Assembly: GCA_030427835.1 (NCBI GenBank)
Contig: JAUICN010000010.1
Location: 62,001 to 126,000, forward strand
Reading direction: 5' to 3'
Source of the DNA: Polyangia bacterium
Lineage (GTDB): Bacteria; Myxococcota_A; Polyangia; Polyangiales; JAUICN01
DNA: 64,000 bases
Positions 47,428 to 58,474 of this stretch are shown one piece after another. Positions within the stretch are counted from its first letter, which is position 1. The number at the start of each line of letters is the position of its first letter. The notes beneath the pieces are model-generated. The model was not told the DNA's origin, searched no databases, and saw only the letters and a list, made by a program, of their open reading frames with translations. The position numbers and the translations under genes were made by a program.

Positions 47428-49770
47428 ATGCAAGTCCGTGTGCAACGGTCGGGCGCGAGGTACACTTGGGGAGTGTGGTGGTTTGTTCTTGCTCTTGTGG
47501 TTCTCTTCCAGGTGGGTTGTGGCAGCCCGTCGAGTTCCAACGGTGGAGCAGACGCCAGCATGGACGGAACCGTTTTTGGAGATGGTGGAATCCACACCCT
47601 GGACGGAGGGCTTGCCACGGATGGAGACATGGGTGACGGCCATGTGGATCCAGATGGCGCACTTTCCGCGGCCTGCGACGGAAAGCTAGAAGGGGACTTC
47701 TGCAACGACGGCAACCTTTGCACCTTTGGGGAACGGTGCGTTTCCGGCGTGTGTAGCCAGGGAACGCTCCGCACCTGCGGTGACCCGGACGTGTGCCAGG
47801 TATCGGTGCAGTGCAACCCCAACAACGGATTTTGCGAGTCGACGAACAGACCGGATGGCACGGCGTGCGACGACGGTAATCAATGCACTGGCGGAGACCA
47901 GTGCACGAGCGGAAGTTGCGAGGGCAGCGTGACGCCCCCCACGTCCACCGCCTGCGAGGACGGGATTTGTTTTTCCGATGTGGCCACCTCCATGGGCCTG
48001 GGGGGCTTTGGTTCCGCCATCACGGGCGGAGATTGGATTGGGGCATCGGCTGGATGGATCGACGTGAACCAGGACGGACGACTGGACGCCCTGTTGGGCA
48101 CGGAGCTGGGCGGGCTTTTTCTTTATGTACAGCAGTCCAGCGGAGTGTTTTTGGATGAAACTACAACACGGGGAATACCTGTGGTTTCTTCCCAACAGTT
48201 CACGGGTTTCGCTGCGGCGGACTACGACAACGACGGAGACACGGACATTTACGTAACCCTGGATGGACCCAATCTTCTTCTTCAAAACGACGGTACAGGC
48301 ATGTTTGCCGACGTGGCGGCGATGACTGGGGTGAACGAGGGCTCCTGGTCCACAAGCGGCGCCTTCGGAGACTACGACCGGGACGGGGATCTGGATCTCT
48401 ACGTGGGCAACTACGTGGCTCAACTGAGCTTTCCCAACCACACGCCCTACCCCAACGTGCTCTACCGCAACAACGGAAACGGTACGTTTACGGATGTAAC
48501 TACGTTGCTGGGCGTGGCCGGAACGGGCACCACCCTGATGAGTCGATTCACGGACTACGATGGCGACGGCTGGATCGATTTGCTCGTCTGCAACGACTTC
48601 GGTGCGACGGTGCAATCCAACCGATTGTACCGAAACATGGGTGGTACCTTTGCAGACGTGTCGAGCACCACGGGAATGGACGTGGGAGTGTTTTGCATGG
48701 GGTTGGGTGTGGGAGACCCAGACAGGGATGGGGACCTGGACTACGCGCTGACAAACATTGGCAACAAATATCTACTTCGAAACGACGGCAGCGCGTTTAC
48801 GGATGTGGCACTGGCTTCCGGGGTACAAGCGGGCCAGGACATGTGCATTCCAACCCTACTGTCCACCAGCTGGACGGCAGCGTTTGTGGATTTTGATCAG
48901 GATGGCTGGGAAGATCTCTACTATTCCAATGGGCATATCCCGGCGGACGACACCATTTCCAATGCAGTTCACAGCCGCAACCAGTTGTTTCGCAATCTGG
49001 GCGTTGGCTTGTCAGGCGCCGGGCCCGCGTTCCAGGACGTGAGTGAGTCCGCACGAGTGGAAGATGGGGGCTACGGCAGGGGGACCGCACTCGGTGATAT
49101 GGATGGGGACGGCGACGTGGACATCTTGCAACTAAATCTAACGGGGGCCCCCGTGTTGTGGAGAAACGATTCCCCCACACCCGGGCACTACGTGCGATTC
49201 ATGCTGAGGGGGCGGGAGAGCCCGAAAACCCCCATGGGGGCACAGGTACAGGTTCATCAAGCTTCCGCGACTCAACTGCGTGAGTACAATCCCAACCGGG
49301 GTTACCTTTCCGTTTCGGAGCCCTCCGTTCATTTTGGCATGGGCACGGATACCCAGGTGGAGATGCTCACGGTGATGTGGCCGTCCGGGCAAACACAGCA
49401 CCGGTATTCCTTACCTGTGGATACCACCCTGGACGTACTTGAACCCTGGGTGTGGGCGCGCCCTGTCAACGCACCAAGCCAGGCGCAGCAGGGGTCCGCC
49501 ATCATGATTTCGGGGAGCCTGGAGAGCCGGTCGAGTACGTCGGTCAACGTGACCTACCAGGTGTTTCTGGATGTGGACGGGCAGACATTCACACTGCTTG
49601 GAGCCACCGCCGTTTCAGCCAATCCAACAACTGCCACCCCGTTCTCCACCACGGTAAACCTCCCTGTGCTCGTGTTGAGCGCCCAGACCATCGGCAGGGT
49701 ACGCCTTCACGTAAGTGACAACGACGGTGCTGTGGACGAAATCACGACGTTGATCACCGTGACTCCCTAG
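47428..49770 (+). CDS. FG-GAP/VCBS repeat protein with ASPIC/UnbV domain
   Basis: Repeated DYDNDGDTDIYV, DYDRDGDLDLYVGNY, DYDGDGWIDLLV, DFDQDGWEDLYYSNG; C-terminal VSEPSVHFGMGTDTQVEMLTVMWPSGQTQ. Confidence 0.92.
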   Translation: MQVRVQRSGARYTWGVWWFVLALVVLFQVGCGSPSSSNGGADASMDGTVFGDGGIHTLDGGLATDGDMGDGHVDPDGALSAACDGKLEGDFCNDGNLCTFGERCVSGVCSQGTLRTCGDPDVCQVSVQCNPNNGFCESTNRPDGTACDDGNQCTGGDQCTSGSCEGSVTPPTSTACEDGICFSDVATSMGLGGFGSAITGGDWIGASAGWIDVNQDGRLDALLGTELGGLFLYVQQSSGVFLDETTTRGIPVVSSQQFTGFAAADYDNDGDTDIYVTLDGPNLLLQNDGTGMFADVAAMTGVNEGSWSTSGAFGDYDRDGDLDLYVGNYVAQLSFPNHTPYPNVLYRNNGNGTFTDVTTLLGVAGTGTTLMSRFTDYDGDGWIDLLVCNDFGATVQSNRLYRNMGGTFADVSSTTGMDVGVFCMGLGVGDPDRDGDLDYALTNIGNKYLLRNDGSAFTDVALASGVQAGQDMCIPTLLSTSWTAAFVDFDQDGWEDLYYSNGHIPADDTISNAVHSRNQLFRNLGVGLSGAGPAFQDVSESARVEDGGYGRGTALGDMDGDGDVDILQLNLTGAPVLWRNDSPTPGHYVRFMLRGRESPKTPMGAQVQVHQASATQLREYNPNRGYLSVSEPSVHFGMGTDTQVEMLTVMWPSGQTQHRYSLPVDTTLDVLEPWVWARPVNAPSQAQQGSAIMISGSLESRSSTSVNVTYQVFLDVDGQTFTLLGATAVSANPTTATPFSTTVNLPVLVLSAQTIGRVRLHVSDNDGAVDEITTLITVTP

Positions 49771-49808
49771 GGACGTTCCCAGGCGCTCCCTGTGGTAGAA
49801 GGGGTTCC

Positions 49809-51740
49809 ATGGCACGGCGCAATAGGTTGCAAATGAGTGGATCGATGGCCCGGAGCTGGGCACTCGTGTTTTTTCTATGCGGATGCGGTATTTCCGACTG
49901 CAGGGTTTCCGATTGCAGGGGAGCAGACCAACCCAGGGTGCCATTTGGCCTACAGGAAGCACCGGTCGAGGACCAGGCGCACCACCCTACCGATACCGGT
50001 GAAAACGCAAGGCCGAAAAAAAACACCAAAGGGAATCAAGCTCGAATGTACCCGGATGGAGTTCGGTCGCTTATCGCGGGCGGGCGCACCTTTGAACTGG
50101 AGGATCCTGTTTATGCGGCGTTCCCATTTGAGGGATTCACGCTCGCCGTGGCCGCCCGTGCCGATACGGTGGTATTGCTTCGACTGGATGCCTCAAAATC
50201 GGGCCCGGCGTCCATTCAGGAGTTGAGTGCGCGCAAGGTACCTGGGCCCCTATCGGTTCGGCATTGCGGAATGGACGGCGGAGAGGAACGGGTCGTCATC
50301 TCGGTGGGAACCCAATCGGCAGAGCTACTCGAAGACACGGAGCTGAGGTGGTTGCTGCGTACGGAGCCCGCGCTCAACGTACTGGAGACACTGCAATGGT
50401 CCTACCCGTCGTCGGACTTGCTGACCCACCTTTCCTTGGCTGTCACGTTCGAGGATCTGGATGGTGACCGGGAACTCGACGCGAAGCTCGACTGGTATAT
50501 GGGAGAATGGTCGACACCGCCCGGAAGAGGCCAGGGCTCAAGCCGCAACGTGCTCCACTGGGAATGGTTGCACCGCCCTTCCGGTTACGAACGGAACTTC
50601 AGGACAACGGTAAGTGAACTGGCAACGGGAATGACGCCCATCCGCGCGGCGTTGGATGAAAAACTGAAGCAAATAGGCTCACACGAAGAACGCGGCGCAG
50701 GGCCTGGAACACTCCAGGAAGCCGAACGCAACGTGTGGGTGCAAAGGAAGTTGGAGATCGCCCGGTGGTCCAGGCTCGCTCGATTCTTTTGCTCGGCGGA
50801 GGGTGAATTGCGCGTTGGGCGAGACAAGGTTGGAAAACGATGTGACGATCAGGAGTTGCAAACCAGTTTGGAATACGCACGCGCCTCCGTGTCCGCTTGG
50901 CTTGGGGACTGGAAACAGGCTCTGGAGCCCTACGCTTTGCAGGGTGATGATACTCGGTACCGGAAGACACTCGTCGCCTCCGCGGAGCGGCCTGTACGCG
51001 AGTTTTCCCATGGACCATTTGTACCACCGCCCATTGCTGTCACGCGCCGCTCAGGGATTCGTTTTCTGGATCGGACACGCCTGTACCTGGCCTCTCCCCC
51101 TCCTCCAGTGCAGGTACTGGATGACGAGCGAACCGAACCTTCGGTGACGGACAACTTGGATATTCAATCGCCCTCCGGAAAATGGACGGTCCTTGGGTTT
51201 CACGGCGAGTGTGTGGCTCCCACTCTTGTTCTGCAGGAGAACGGTCTGCGGAACCCAGTGGAACGGATGGGTTCCCACGCCATGGGAATCCCCAGTCGCC
51301 GTTTGGTGGCTGCCACGGATCGCAAGGCGCCTTGCCCAGATCTGGGGCAGGCGAGCAACCCGGTCCGATCAATGGCAGGGTTGTATGTGGTGGGTTGGGC
51401 TCCCCAGGGAGTGGTGGTCCTTGGACTTCGGGAAGCCTGGGTGGTGCCCGTCCGCGACGGCAAATCTCTTGGGAAACCTTCGCGGTTCTCAGCTTCCAGG
51501 GCACTCCCCGGGCCCCTGCGCTCTGGAGTGGTGGCCCCTGGGGGTTACCACTATGTACTGCCGTTGCCGGAGGGTCTGGCGGTCGTACGGCGGGGTGCCA
51601 GGCCAGGGTTGAAGTTGGTGCGCCCCGGGGGGTGGACCGAAGACCAGGGATCGATTGTGGATGTGGCCATATCTTCACATGGGAACCGCGTTGCCTATGT
51701 CCAGGATCAAGTCGTGCACGTCGTCGATTTGGCACCCTAG
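49809..51740 (+). CDS. hypothetical lipoprotein
   Basis: LVFFLCGCGISDC lipobox; no recognised domain. Confidence 0.65.
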   Translation: MARRNRLQMSGSMARSWALVFFLCGCGISDCRVSDCRGADQPRVPFGLQEAPVEDQAHHPTDTGENARPKKNTKGNQARMYPDGVRSLIAGGRTFELEDPVYAAFPFEGFTLAVAARADTVVLLRLDASKSGPASIQELSARKVPGPLSVRHCGMDGGEERVVISVGTQSAELLEDTELRWLLRTEPALNVLETLQWSYPSSDLLTHLSLAVTFEDLDGDRELDAKLDWYMGEWSTPPGRGQGSSRNVLHWEWLHRPSGYERNFRTTVSELATGMTPIRAALDEKLKQIGSHEERGAGPGTLQEAERNVWVQRKLEIARWSRLARFFCSAEGELRVGRDKVGKRCDDQELQTSLEYARASVSAWLGDWKQALEPYALQGDDTRYRKTLVASAERPVREFSHGPFVPPPIAVTRRSGIRFLDRTRLYLASPPPPVQVLDDERTEPSVTDNLDIQSPSGKWTVLGFHGECVAPTLVLQENGLRNPVERMGSHAMGIPSRRLVAATDRKAPCPDLGQASNPVRSMAGLYVVGWAPQGVVVLGLREAWVVPVRDGKSLGKPSRFSASRALPGPLRSGVVAPGGYHYVLPLPEGLAVVRRGARPGLKLVRPGGWTEDQGSIVDVAISSHGNRVAYVQDQVVHVVDLAP

Positions 51741-51763
51741 GGGGCCCGTGGGATATCTGGGCC

Positions 51764-53104
51764 ATGCCGTTCATCCTTTCCCCGTGGGGTGCCCCCTTTT
51801 TCGCGGCCGCGACTCTTATGGGTTGTGGAGGGGCGCAACCACCGCGCCCGGCTTCGCCCCTCCAACCAAGCCACGTCGAACGCCATGGGAACCACCACCC
51901 CTGTGTGCGTTCGATGAAACCAACGGTGGAAGGCCGGGTAGAAGGCGGGATGGAAGGCGGGATGGGCATGTTCATGGGCGACCCCTCCAGAAGCGGTGCC
52001 TCGCCCTATGACGGCGCCGATTCCAACGACGTGGCGGCATACCCGACCATCGACTGGCACGTGAAAACCGGTTCCCGGATTTTTGCCTCACCGGTATTTG
52101 TTCCTTCATCTACCGACGATGTGAGACAAGGTCGTCTCTATGTGGGTTCCCTGGATGGGACATTTCTGGCACTCAATCTCAACGGTGAAACCCTGTGGAG
52201 GTTCTCCGGGGAACACAAGTTCTACTCCACTGCCGCAGTGGATCGGACGGGTAAAACTGGAGAACAGTCCGTGTATGTGGGGGATCACGGTGGCAATCTC
52301 TATTCATTTTCCACCGATGGATCCCTGCGTTGGCAACGCACCTTACCCGGACCCATCGACGCCCCGATATTGTTAGACGGGCAAGGCAACGTGTACGTGC
52401 TGAGCGACGGCCTGCACCGTTTTAGCCGTGAAGGGGTGCATCAGTTCCACGCGCCCATAGAAGGCGAACTCCCGGGTGCACCGGCCTGGCACCCCCTGGG
52501 GTTTGTGGTGTTTGGCACGGTTGCTGGTGAGCTCATTGCCGTCAACCCCGACGGAATGGTGCGATTTCGTACGCCCACAGGGAGCAGCATCAGCGGCGGT
52601 GTTTCTGTGGACGCCCACAACCGCATGTACGTGGGCACCGCCAGGGGTGAGTTGCAGGTTTACGGGAGCAACGGCGTGCTCCTTTGGAGTTTTGCAACCG
52701 GCGGAGAAATCCGAGCCACGCCCTCATTACTCGAGGATGGCACCGCCGTGGTGGGTTCCTATGACGGCCATGTGTATGCGGTGGCCCAGGACGGTACACT
52801 CCGTTGGAAGTCGAAACGACTGGGGCGTATTCGTTCATCCGCACGTATTGGCAAAGGGGGCACCCTGTTTGTGGGAAGTCAGGATGACCATGTGTACGCC
52901 CTACGCAGCAGTGATGGCTTCATCGTCTGGAGGATCCACGTGGGGCACGACGTGGATTCCACCGCGACACTGGGCCCCCTAAACGATGTCTACTTTGGGT
53001 CTGACAGTGGTCACATTTACCGTGTGGTCACCCATAGGCCCACCGCGGGGGATGGAACGACCGGCGTGCCGGGGATGAATCGAACGGGATCCACCTCTCC
53101 CTAG
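51764..53104 (+). CDS. PQQ-like beta-propeller repeat lipoprotein
   Basis: Repeats GRLYVGSLDGTFLALNLNGETLWRF, GNLYSFSTDGSLRWQ, GHVYAVAQDGTLRWKSK, DHVYALRSSDGFIVWRIHVG; lipobox TLMGCGG. Confidence 0.88.
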   Translation: MPFILSPWGAPFFAAATLMGCGGAQPPRPASPLQPSHVERHGNHHPCVRSMKPTVEGRVEGGMEGGMGMFMGDPSRSGASPYDGADSNDVAAYPTIDWHVKTGSRIFASPVFVPSSTDDVRQGRLYVGSLDGTFLALNLNGETLWRFSGEHKFYSTAAVDRTGKTGEQSVYVGDHGGNLYSFSTDGSLRWQRTLPGPIDAPILLDGQGNVYVLSDGLHRFSREGVHQFHAPIEGELPGAPAWHPLGFVVFGTVAGELIAVNPDGMVRFRTPTGSSISGGVSVDAHNRMYVGTARGELQVYGSNGVLLWSFATGGEIRATPSLLEDGTAVVGSYDGHVYAVAQDGTLRWKSKRLGRIRSSARIGKGGTLFVGSQDDHVYALRSSDGFIVWRIHVGHDVDSTATLGPLNDVYFGSDSGHIYRVVTHRPTAGDGTTGVPGMNRTGSTSP

Positions 53105-53136
53105 GGGCGTACCGCCTCGACAGAGCCCGTGAAGCC

Positions 53137-55566
53137 GTGCACCATCGCGAGGTGAAAAAGACAAACGATGCCCGACGTGGCAAGCGCAGTCCGGCTAGAA
53201 CGCCCGACAGACAGGAAAGGCCTGGCGGCCGACCCCGCCCCTGGGACAGGGATCGTGGCGACACCCGCCGTTCTTCGAACAGCCGTGACAACGTGGAGTT
53301 GTCTGGGCGTATTACGTTTCACCCCAACGGCTTTGGGTTTGTATCGGTACAGGGCGGTGGCCCCGATGTATTCATTTCTGCCCGCAGGGTGGGTGCGGCA
53401 GTGCATGGGGATCGTGTGCGCGTTCGCGCGTGGCCTAGCCCCAAGGGTCGTGAGGGTGAGGTACTGGAGGTCACGGGCCACGAGCTTCGGATCCTCGGTG
53501 GGGTGTTGCGACGATCTGCCGGTCGCGTTTGGCTCGATCCGGACGATGTGCGTGTTCCAGGCCCGTTGATGGTTGTGGATCGTCTGCCCAAGAATGCGCA
53601 GGCTGGAGACCAGGTCACAGCCGAGGTGGTTCGGTACCCCGATAGCCCACAGGACCCCCTGGAAGTTCGGGTGATGGACGTGCTGGGACGGTCAGGCGAC
53701 ACGGAAGTGGAGGTGGCCAAACTCAAACTACGCGACGGTGTGGTGGAAGAGTTCCCACCAGGGGTCGTGCGGGAGGCGGAGAAATTCTCCCGGGTTCTCA
53801 AGAAGGGAGATCGCAAGAACCGCGAGGACCTGCGGGAGATTGATCTTTGTACCATCGACCCGGATGACGCCCGGGATCATGACGATGCGCTTTGGGCGGA
53901 GGAAACCCCCGAAGGGTATCGGGTGATCGTGGCCATTGCGGATGTCTCCCACTACGTGCAACCGGGCACCGAAATCGATTTGGAAGCACAGCGCCGCGGC
54001 TTTTCCGTGTATTTGCCCGACCGTTCCATTCCCATGTTGCCACCGGAGTTGTCCTCCAACCTGGCATCCTTGGTTCCAAAACAGGACAGGCTCACCCTGG
54101 CTGTGGAGGTGAAGTTGGGCCCCGCGGGCGCCATACAGAGTTACCGGTTTATTGATGGTGTGATGCGCTCGGGCGCACGGTTAACCTATGGTGGCGTTGC
54201 CAAGGCCCTTGGGTTGACCGATCAGGGGGAAACCCAACCTGCTGCAGAAACTCGGATCGAAACCCTTCGCACCCTACTGAAGATCTCGCAGTCGTTGCGT
54301 AAACGTAGGATGCGGCGAGGATCGTTGGATTTTGATCTTCCGGAACCCAAGGTGGTGTTTGATGGTGAGGAGCCCGTGGACGTGGTGCGCAGCAAGGGTG
54401 ACCCTGGTGTGCGCGGCGCCTACCAACTGGTGGAGGAGTTCATGCTTCTCGCCAATGAGGTGGTGGCCCAGGAACTGCATTCTCGAAACGTTCCTGCCAT
54501 TTACCGGGTGCACGGAAAACCGGACACCGAAAAGCTGGGACGCTTTGCCACCCTGGCCCAGGCGCTGGGTTTTCGGCTTGAGGGAGAGCCCGAGGAAATC
54601 GCGGACCCCAAGGTGATTCGCCCCTTGTTGGAATCCATCAAGGATCACCCCCAATCCCACATGCTCAACATGTTGCTACTTCGATCCATGCAGCAGGCCA
54701 TGTACCAGACAGAGGATATTGGCCACTTCGGATTGGCGGCGCCCCATTACCTGCATTTCACTTCTCCCATTCGCCGCTACCCGGATTTGATTGTGCATCG
54801 ACAGGTGCGGGCCCTGCTGCGCAGGAAGCCTGCGGTGGGGAAAGATGTGGTGGAAGAGTTCGACGGATATGCCTTTGAGGCCTCCCTGGCTGAACGAAAG
54901 GCCGCGGGGCTCGAACGGGACGTGCTCAACCTCTACCGTGCGCTGCTCCTTTCAGATCGCATTGGACAGGAGTTCGAGGGAACGATCTCTGGAGTGGCGG
55001 AACACGGCTTTTACGTCACCCTGGATTCGCCTTTTGCCGACGTGCTGATCCCAAGCGAGCGGTTGGGCCATGGGCTTGAGTTGGACAGTTTGGGCATTCG
55101 CCTCTCCACGAAGAGCGGCCAACGGTGGACCATGGGGGATCGCGTGAAACTCACGATCACGGAAGTGAACTTGGATCGACGGGAAGTTCTGGGTGATTTC
55201 CTGTCTTCCACCGAATCCAAGGCCAACGAGGATCTGGAAACGACCGCCAAACCTTCCCGGGAGCAGGACGAGCGCCCGAAGAAAAATCGAGGGCAGCCCA
55301 GGGAACGGGGATCCGCAACGCGACAGGGCTCGGGAGGCCGTTCCAGCGAGGGCCGTTCCAGCGAGGGCCGTTCTAGCGAGGGCCGGTCCAGTGGCGGCCG
55401 CACTGCCTCCGGAAGCCGCACTGCCTCCGGAAGCCGCACTGCCTCCGGAAGCCGCACTGCCTCTGGCAAGAAGGGGCCAAAACGGGGTACCTCAAGCGGC
55501 GGCAAGCCAAAGAAAAGCCAGGGTGGTCGAGGCAAAAGCTCCAACAGTAAGGGGAACCGGGGTTGA
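53137..55566 (+). CDS. rnr: ribonuclease R with repetitive basic C-terminal tail
   Basis: DLCTIDPDDARDHDDALWAEE; ALHFTSPIRRYPDLIVHRQ-type RNB motif; S1-like tail region; RSSEG and SRTASG repeats. Confidence 0.95.
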   Translation: MHHREVKKTNDARRGKRSPARTPDRQERPGGRPRPWDRDRGDTRRSSNSRDNVELSGRITFHPNGFGFVSVQGGGPDVFISARRVGAAVHGDRVRVRAWPSPKGREGEVLEVTGHELRILGGVLRRSAGRVWLDPDDVRVPGPLMVVDRLPKNAQAGDQVTAEVVRYPDSPQDPLEVRVMDVLGRSGDTEVEVAKLKLRDGVVEEFPPGVVREAEKFSRVLKKGDRKNREDLREIDLCTIDPDDARDHDDALWAEETPEGYRVIVAIADVSHYVQPGTEIDLEAQRRGFSVYLPDRSIPMLPPELSSNLASLVPKQDRLTLAVEVKLGPAGAIQSYRFIDGVMRSGARLTYGGVAKALGLTDQGETQPAAETRIETLRTLLKISQSLRKRRMRRGSLDFDLPEPKVVFDGEEPVDVVRSKGDPGVRGAYQLVEEFMLLANEVVAQELHSRNVPAIYRVHGKPDTEKLGRFATLAQALGFRLEGEPEEIADPKVIRPLLESIKDHPQSHMLNMLLLRSMQQAMYQTEDIGHFGLAAPHYLHFTSPIRRYPDLIVHRQVRALLRRKPAVGKDVVEEFDGYAFEASLAERKAAGLERDVLNLYRALLLSDRIGQEFEGTISGVAEHGFYVTLDSPFADVLIPSERLGHGLELDSLGIRLSTKSGQRWTMGDRVKLTITEVNLDRREVLGDFLSSTESKANEDLETTAKPSREQDERPKKNRGQPRERGSATRQGSGGRSSEGRSSEGRSSEGRSSGGRTASGSRTASGSRTASGSRTASGKKGPKRGTSSGGKPKKSQGGRGKSSNSKGNRG
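55336..55467 (+). repeat. in-frame 15-bp x4 and 18-bp x4 tandem repeats in the RNase R tail
   Basis: GRSSE/G x4 then SRTASG x4, nearly identical at the DNA level. Confidence 0.9.
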
Positions 55567-56900
55567 GTACCCTGCCTTTTTCCGTGGTCGAAAGTATTCG
55601 ACGCAAACGTGACGGCCACGCGCTGTCTACGGAACAGATCCAGGGCCTGATTCGGGACTACACCAAGGGGACTATTCCAGACTATCAGATGAGCGCCCTT
55701 GCCATGGCCATCGTGCTACGCGGCATGACCCCAAGGGAAACCACGGACTGGACCATGGCCATGCTTCACAGCGGCCGTCGCGTGGACCTTACAAGCGTTT
55801 CCGTGCCCACGGTGGATAAACACTCCACGGGGGGTGTGGGAGACAAGATCTCCATTTGCCTGGCTCCCCTGGTGGCATGCTGTGGGGCGGCGGTGCCCAT
55901 GATGAGCGGCCGGGGATTGGGCCATACCGGTGGCACCCTGGACAAACTGGAGGCCATCGCCGGATTTCAGGTAAATCTGGATGTGCGAACCTTTCGAAAC
56001 CAGGTGAAGAAAATGGGTTGTTCGCTCATCGGGCAGACGGCGGATCTTGCTCCCGCCGATCGAAAACTCTACGCACTTCGCGATGTGACGGGAACGGTGG
56101 AAAGTATTCCCCTGATTACGGCAAGCATTCTATCAAAGAAGCTTGCCGAAGGCATCGGAGCCCTGGTGATGGACGTGAAGGTCGGCCGGGGCGCGTTCAT
56201 GAAAACCAAAGATGACGCCAAGGAGCTTGCAAGGTCGATTGTTCGGGTTGGCAAGAACGCGGGCCTGAGGGTCTCAGCACTGCTCACCGACATGTCCCAA
56301 CCCCTGGGTCGAACGATTGGAAATGCCCTGGAGACACGGGAGGCGTTGGAAGTACTCCATGGGGAAGGCCCGCAAGACGTGCGCGAACTGACATTGGTAT
56401 TAGGCACAGAGATGCTCGTTGTTTCCCGGGCGTTTGAAAGGCGATCCGATGCACGCCGTGAACTGGAACGCGCGTTGTCCTCCGGTGCAGCCCTCAAGAA
56501 GATGATGCAAATCACAAAAGCCCAGGGCGGCGACGCGGGAATGGTGGAGCAACCGGATCGACTTCCAATGGCTCGAAAAAGATTGGACGTGTTGGCACCT
56601 CGTACCGGCTGGGTACAATCGATGGATACGGAAGCACTTGGATGGTGTTCCGTCGGGTTGGGTGCTGGGCGCCAACGGGTGCAAGACGTGGTGGACCCCA
56701 GTGCCGGTATGGAAGTTCACGCCAAGGTGGGCGATCGGGTGAAGAAGGGACAACCGCTTCTGACCCTGCACGGTAGATCCACCAAGGTTGTGGAACAATC
56801 CATGGAAGCGGCGATGGGCTGCTACCGCATCACGAGCTCGCCGGCGTCCGCGTCAGCTAACGTGCTGCCTTCCTTGATTCTCGGCCGGGTTGGACGTTAG
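55563..56900 (+). CDS. thymidine/pyrimidine-nucleoside phosphorylase (TTG start overlapping the rnr stop)
   Basis: TDWTMAMLHSGRRVDL, DKHSTGGVGDKISICLAPLVACCGAAVPMMSGRGLGHTGGTLDKLEAI. Confidence 0.95.
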   Translation: MSTLPFSVVESIRRKRDGHALSTEQIQGLIRDYTKGTIPDYQMSALAMAIVLRGMTPRETTDWTMAMLHSGRRVDLTSVSVPTVDKHSTGGVGDKISICLAPLVACCGAAVPMMSGRGLGHTGGTLDKLEAIAGFQVNLDVRTFRNQVKKMGCSLIGQTADLAPADRKLYALRDVTGTVESIPLITASILSKKLAEGIGALVMDVKVGRGAFMKTKDDAKELARSIVRVGKNAGLRVSALLTDMSQPLGRTIGNALETREALEVLHGEGPQDVRELTLVLGTEMLVVSRAFERRSDARRELERALSSGAALKKMMQITKAQGGDAGMVEQPDRLPMARKRLDVLAPRTGWVQSMDTEALGWCSVGLGAGRQRVQDVVDPSAGMEVHAKVGDRVKKGQPLLTLHGRSTKVVEQSMEAAMGCYRITSSPASASANVLPSLILGRVGR

Positions 56901-58474
56901 AGCGAATCAACTTCCATTGCATTGCCGAAGAGCGCACGACGGAGTTGGCATTGATTTTCTCGTTCGCTCGTGCACGGATCGATGTGTATTTCTGTGGCGC
57001 TACGCTCTACGGCCAGGGATTGGAACGCGGATTTCGTGTCTGGAAAACCAGATTGGTCGGCCCACGTGGACCATAAGCCTGTGAATGTGGAGGTTTGTGA
57101 AATCCTGTCCAACATGGCCAACAGTTGGCCTGCACCCCACCGCCTTTGGGGGTTGGGGTAGCTGCTCTGAAGCTGTACAAGCACTTCATCTAGGGAGGCA
57201 CTGTGGAGGCGCCGCAGTTGTAGATCGGCAAGCCACATGAACGCTGTGCCCGACCAATAGACCCTTTGGTAGGCTCGGGTTTGCCGCATGTCCGCACTTT
57301 CCTGCCGCAACGTACGCCCCGTGCCACCCCGGGTGCCCGCGCTTAACCCGTGATGCAACTCCTGCAGGGCCTGTTGTGTTGTGATCACCCCCCCGCGGGC
57401 GCGCAGTAGTATTTGATAGTAGGTGGCAATCCCCTCCGTGAGCCAGGTGCCCTCGGGCTGCACAAGTGGCGTGAGAAAATGCATCAACTCGTGAATGGGA
57501 ACCCAGTGACCTGCCATGGCGTTGGCGGTGAACCCGGGCCGGGCGTATAGGAGAATCGTAGGGTTCCCCCCGCGGGTCGCCATTCCAAAACCAAAGGGCT
57601 CATTGGCCTGCACGGACGGAGTTGTACTGGGTTCCACCCACAGCCATGTGAGATCTTCCGGAGGGATGAACCCTGGGAGTTTCCGCGCCAGATGGCCTAC
57701 CCTGGACGACCATCGCAGCAACGTTTGGTCATCATGATTCGCTTTTGGAACCTGTACTATTCGCTCCAGGAGGTTTTCTCCCGAGATATGGCTTGTCGCG
57801 TGATGGGTACCCAACACCGTGTAAGAAAGAAAACGGAAAAGAGCCCCTGTTCCCTGATGGTCGGGAAGCAACAGAAATGGATCTTCCGTACTGAGGCGCA
57901 CCGCATTTTTCGCGGTGCGGTCTAGGACAGACGGCTTCCAGAGCCAGGTGTACGTGGGAATAAGAAGCGCACTGGGCCAGGCACGTGGGATCCACCCAGC
58001 TTGCACCATACGGGCAACAGACAAACGATATCGAAGGCAGGTTTGACCACCTACTGGAACTACGGAGATCCCGTCGTCCGTGACCACGGGTGGCCGTTCG
58101 CCCATGGCTTGCCCATCACAGAGCGAACCCATTGCACACACCACACGGGGTGAACCTCGCAAGGCCGATAGTAGTTCGATCCGTTCGGGTTTGAGTTCAA
58201 ATGGGCGTTGCTCCGAAGTACACAACTCCACCTCAAGATCGGAAGTACGGGCCTGGGCCTTCATAAAATTGCGGGAGACTATTCTGTAACTCCACAGTAT
58301 TTGTGAAACCAACGGGTTTGGATCCTGAGGGCGTACATTCTGAACTTGGTTTCGAGATGGACTATTACGGATCCCAAACCCACCTCCACAGGCACCCATC
58401 ACGGCCAAAACGCCAAGCAAACTGGCAAGTCTTTGCAACCCAGGCACTTTCTTTGAAACCGACACAGAACCCAT
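56897..58474 (-). CDS. putative zinc metallopeptidase-like lipoprotein (HExxH...WLTEG)
   Basis: VPIHELMHFLTPLVQPEGTWLTEGIATYYQ gluzincin-like motif; lipobox VMGACGG. Confidence 0.7.
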   Translation of the reverse strand: MGSVSVSKKVPGLQRLASLLGVLAVMGACGGGFGIRNSPSRNQVQNVRPQDPNPLVSQILWSYRIVSRNFMKAQARTSDLEVELCTSEQRPFELKPERIELLSALRGSPRVVCAMGSLCDGQAMGERPPVVTDDGISVVPVGGQTCLRYRLSVARMVQAGWIPRAWPSALLIPTYTWLWKPSVLDRTAKNAVRLSTEDPFLLLPDHQGTGALFRFLSYTVLGTHHATSHISGENLLERIVQVPKANHDDQTLLRWSSRVGHLARKLPGFIPPEDLTWLWVEPSTTPSVQANEPFGFGMATRGGNPTILLYARPGFTANAMAGHWVPIHELMHFLTPLVQPEGTWLTEGIATYYQILLRARGGVITTQQALQELHHGLSAGTRGGTGRTLRQESADMRQTRAYQRVYWSGTAFMWLADLQLRRLHSASLDEVLVQLQSSYPNPQRRWGAGQLLAMLDRISQTSTFTGLWSTWADQSGFPDTKSAFQSLAVERSATEIHIDPCTSERENQCQLRRALFGNAMEVDSL

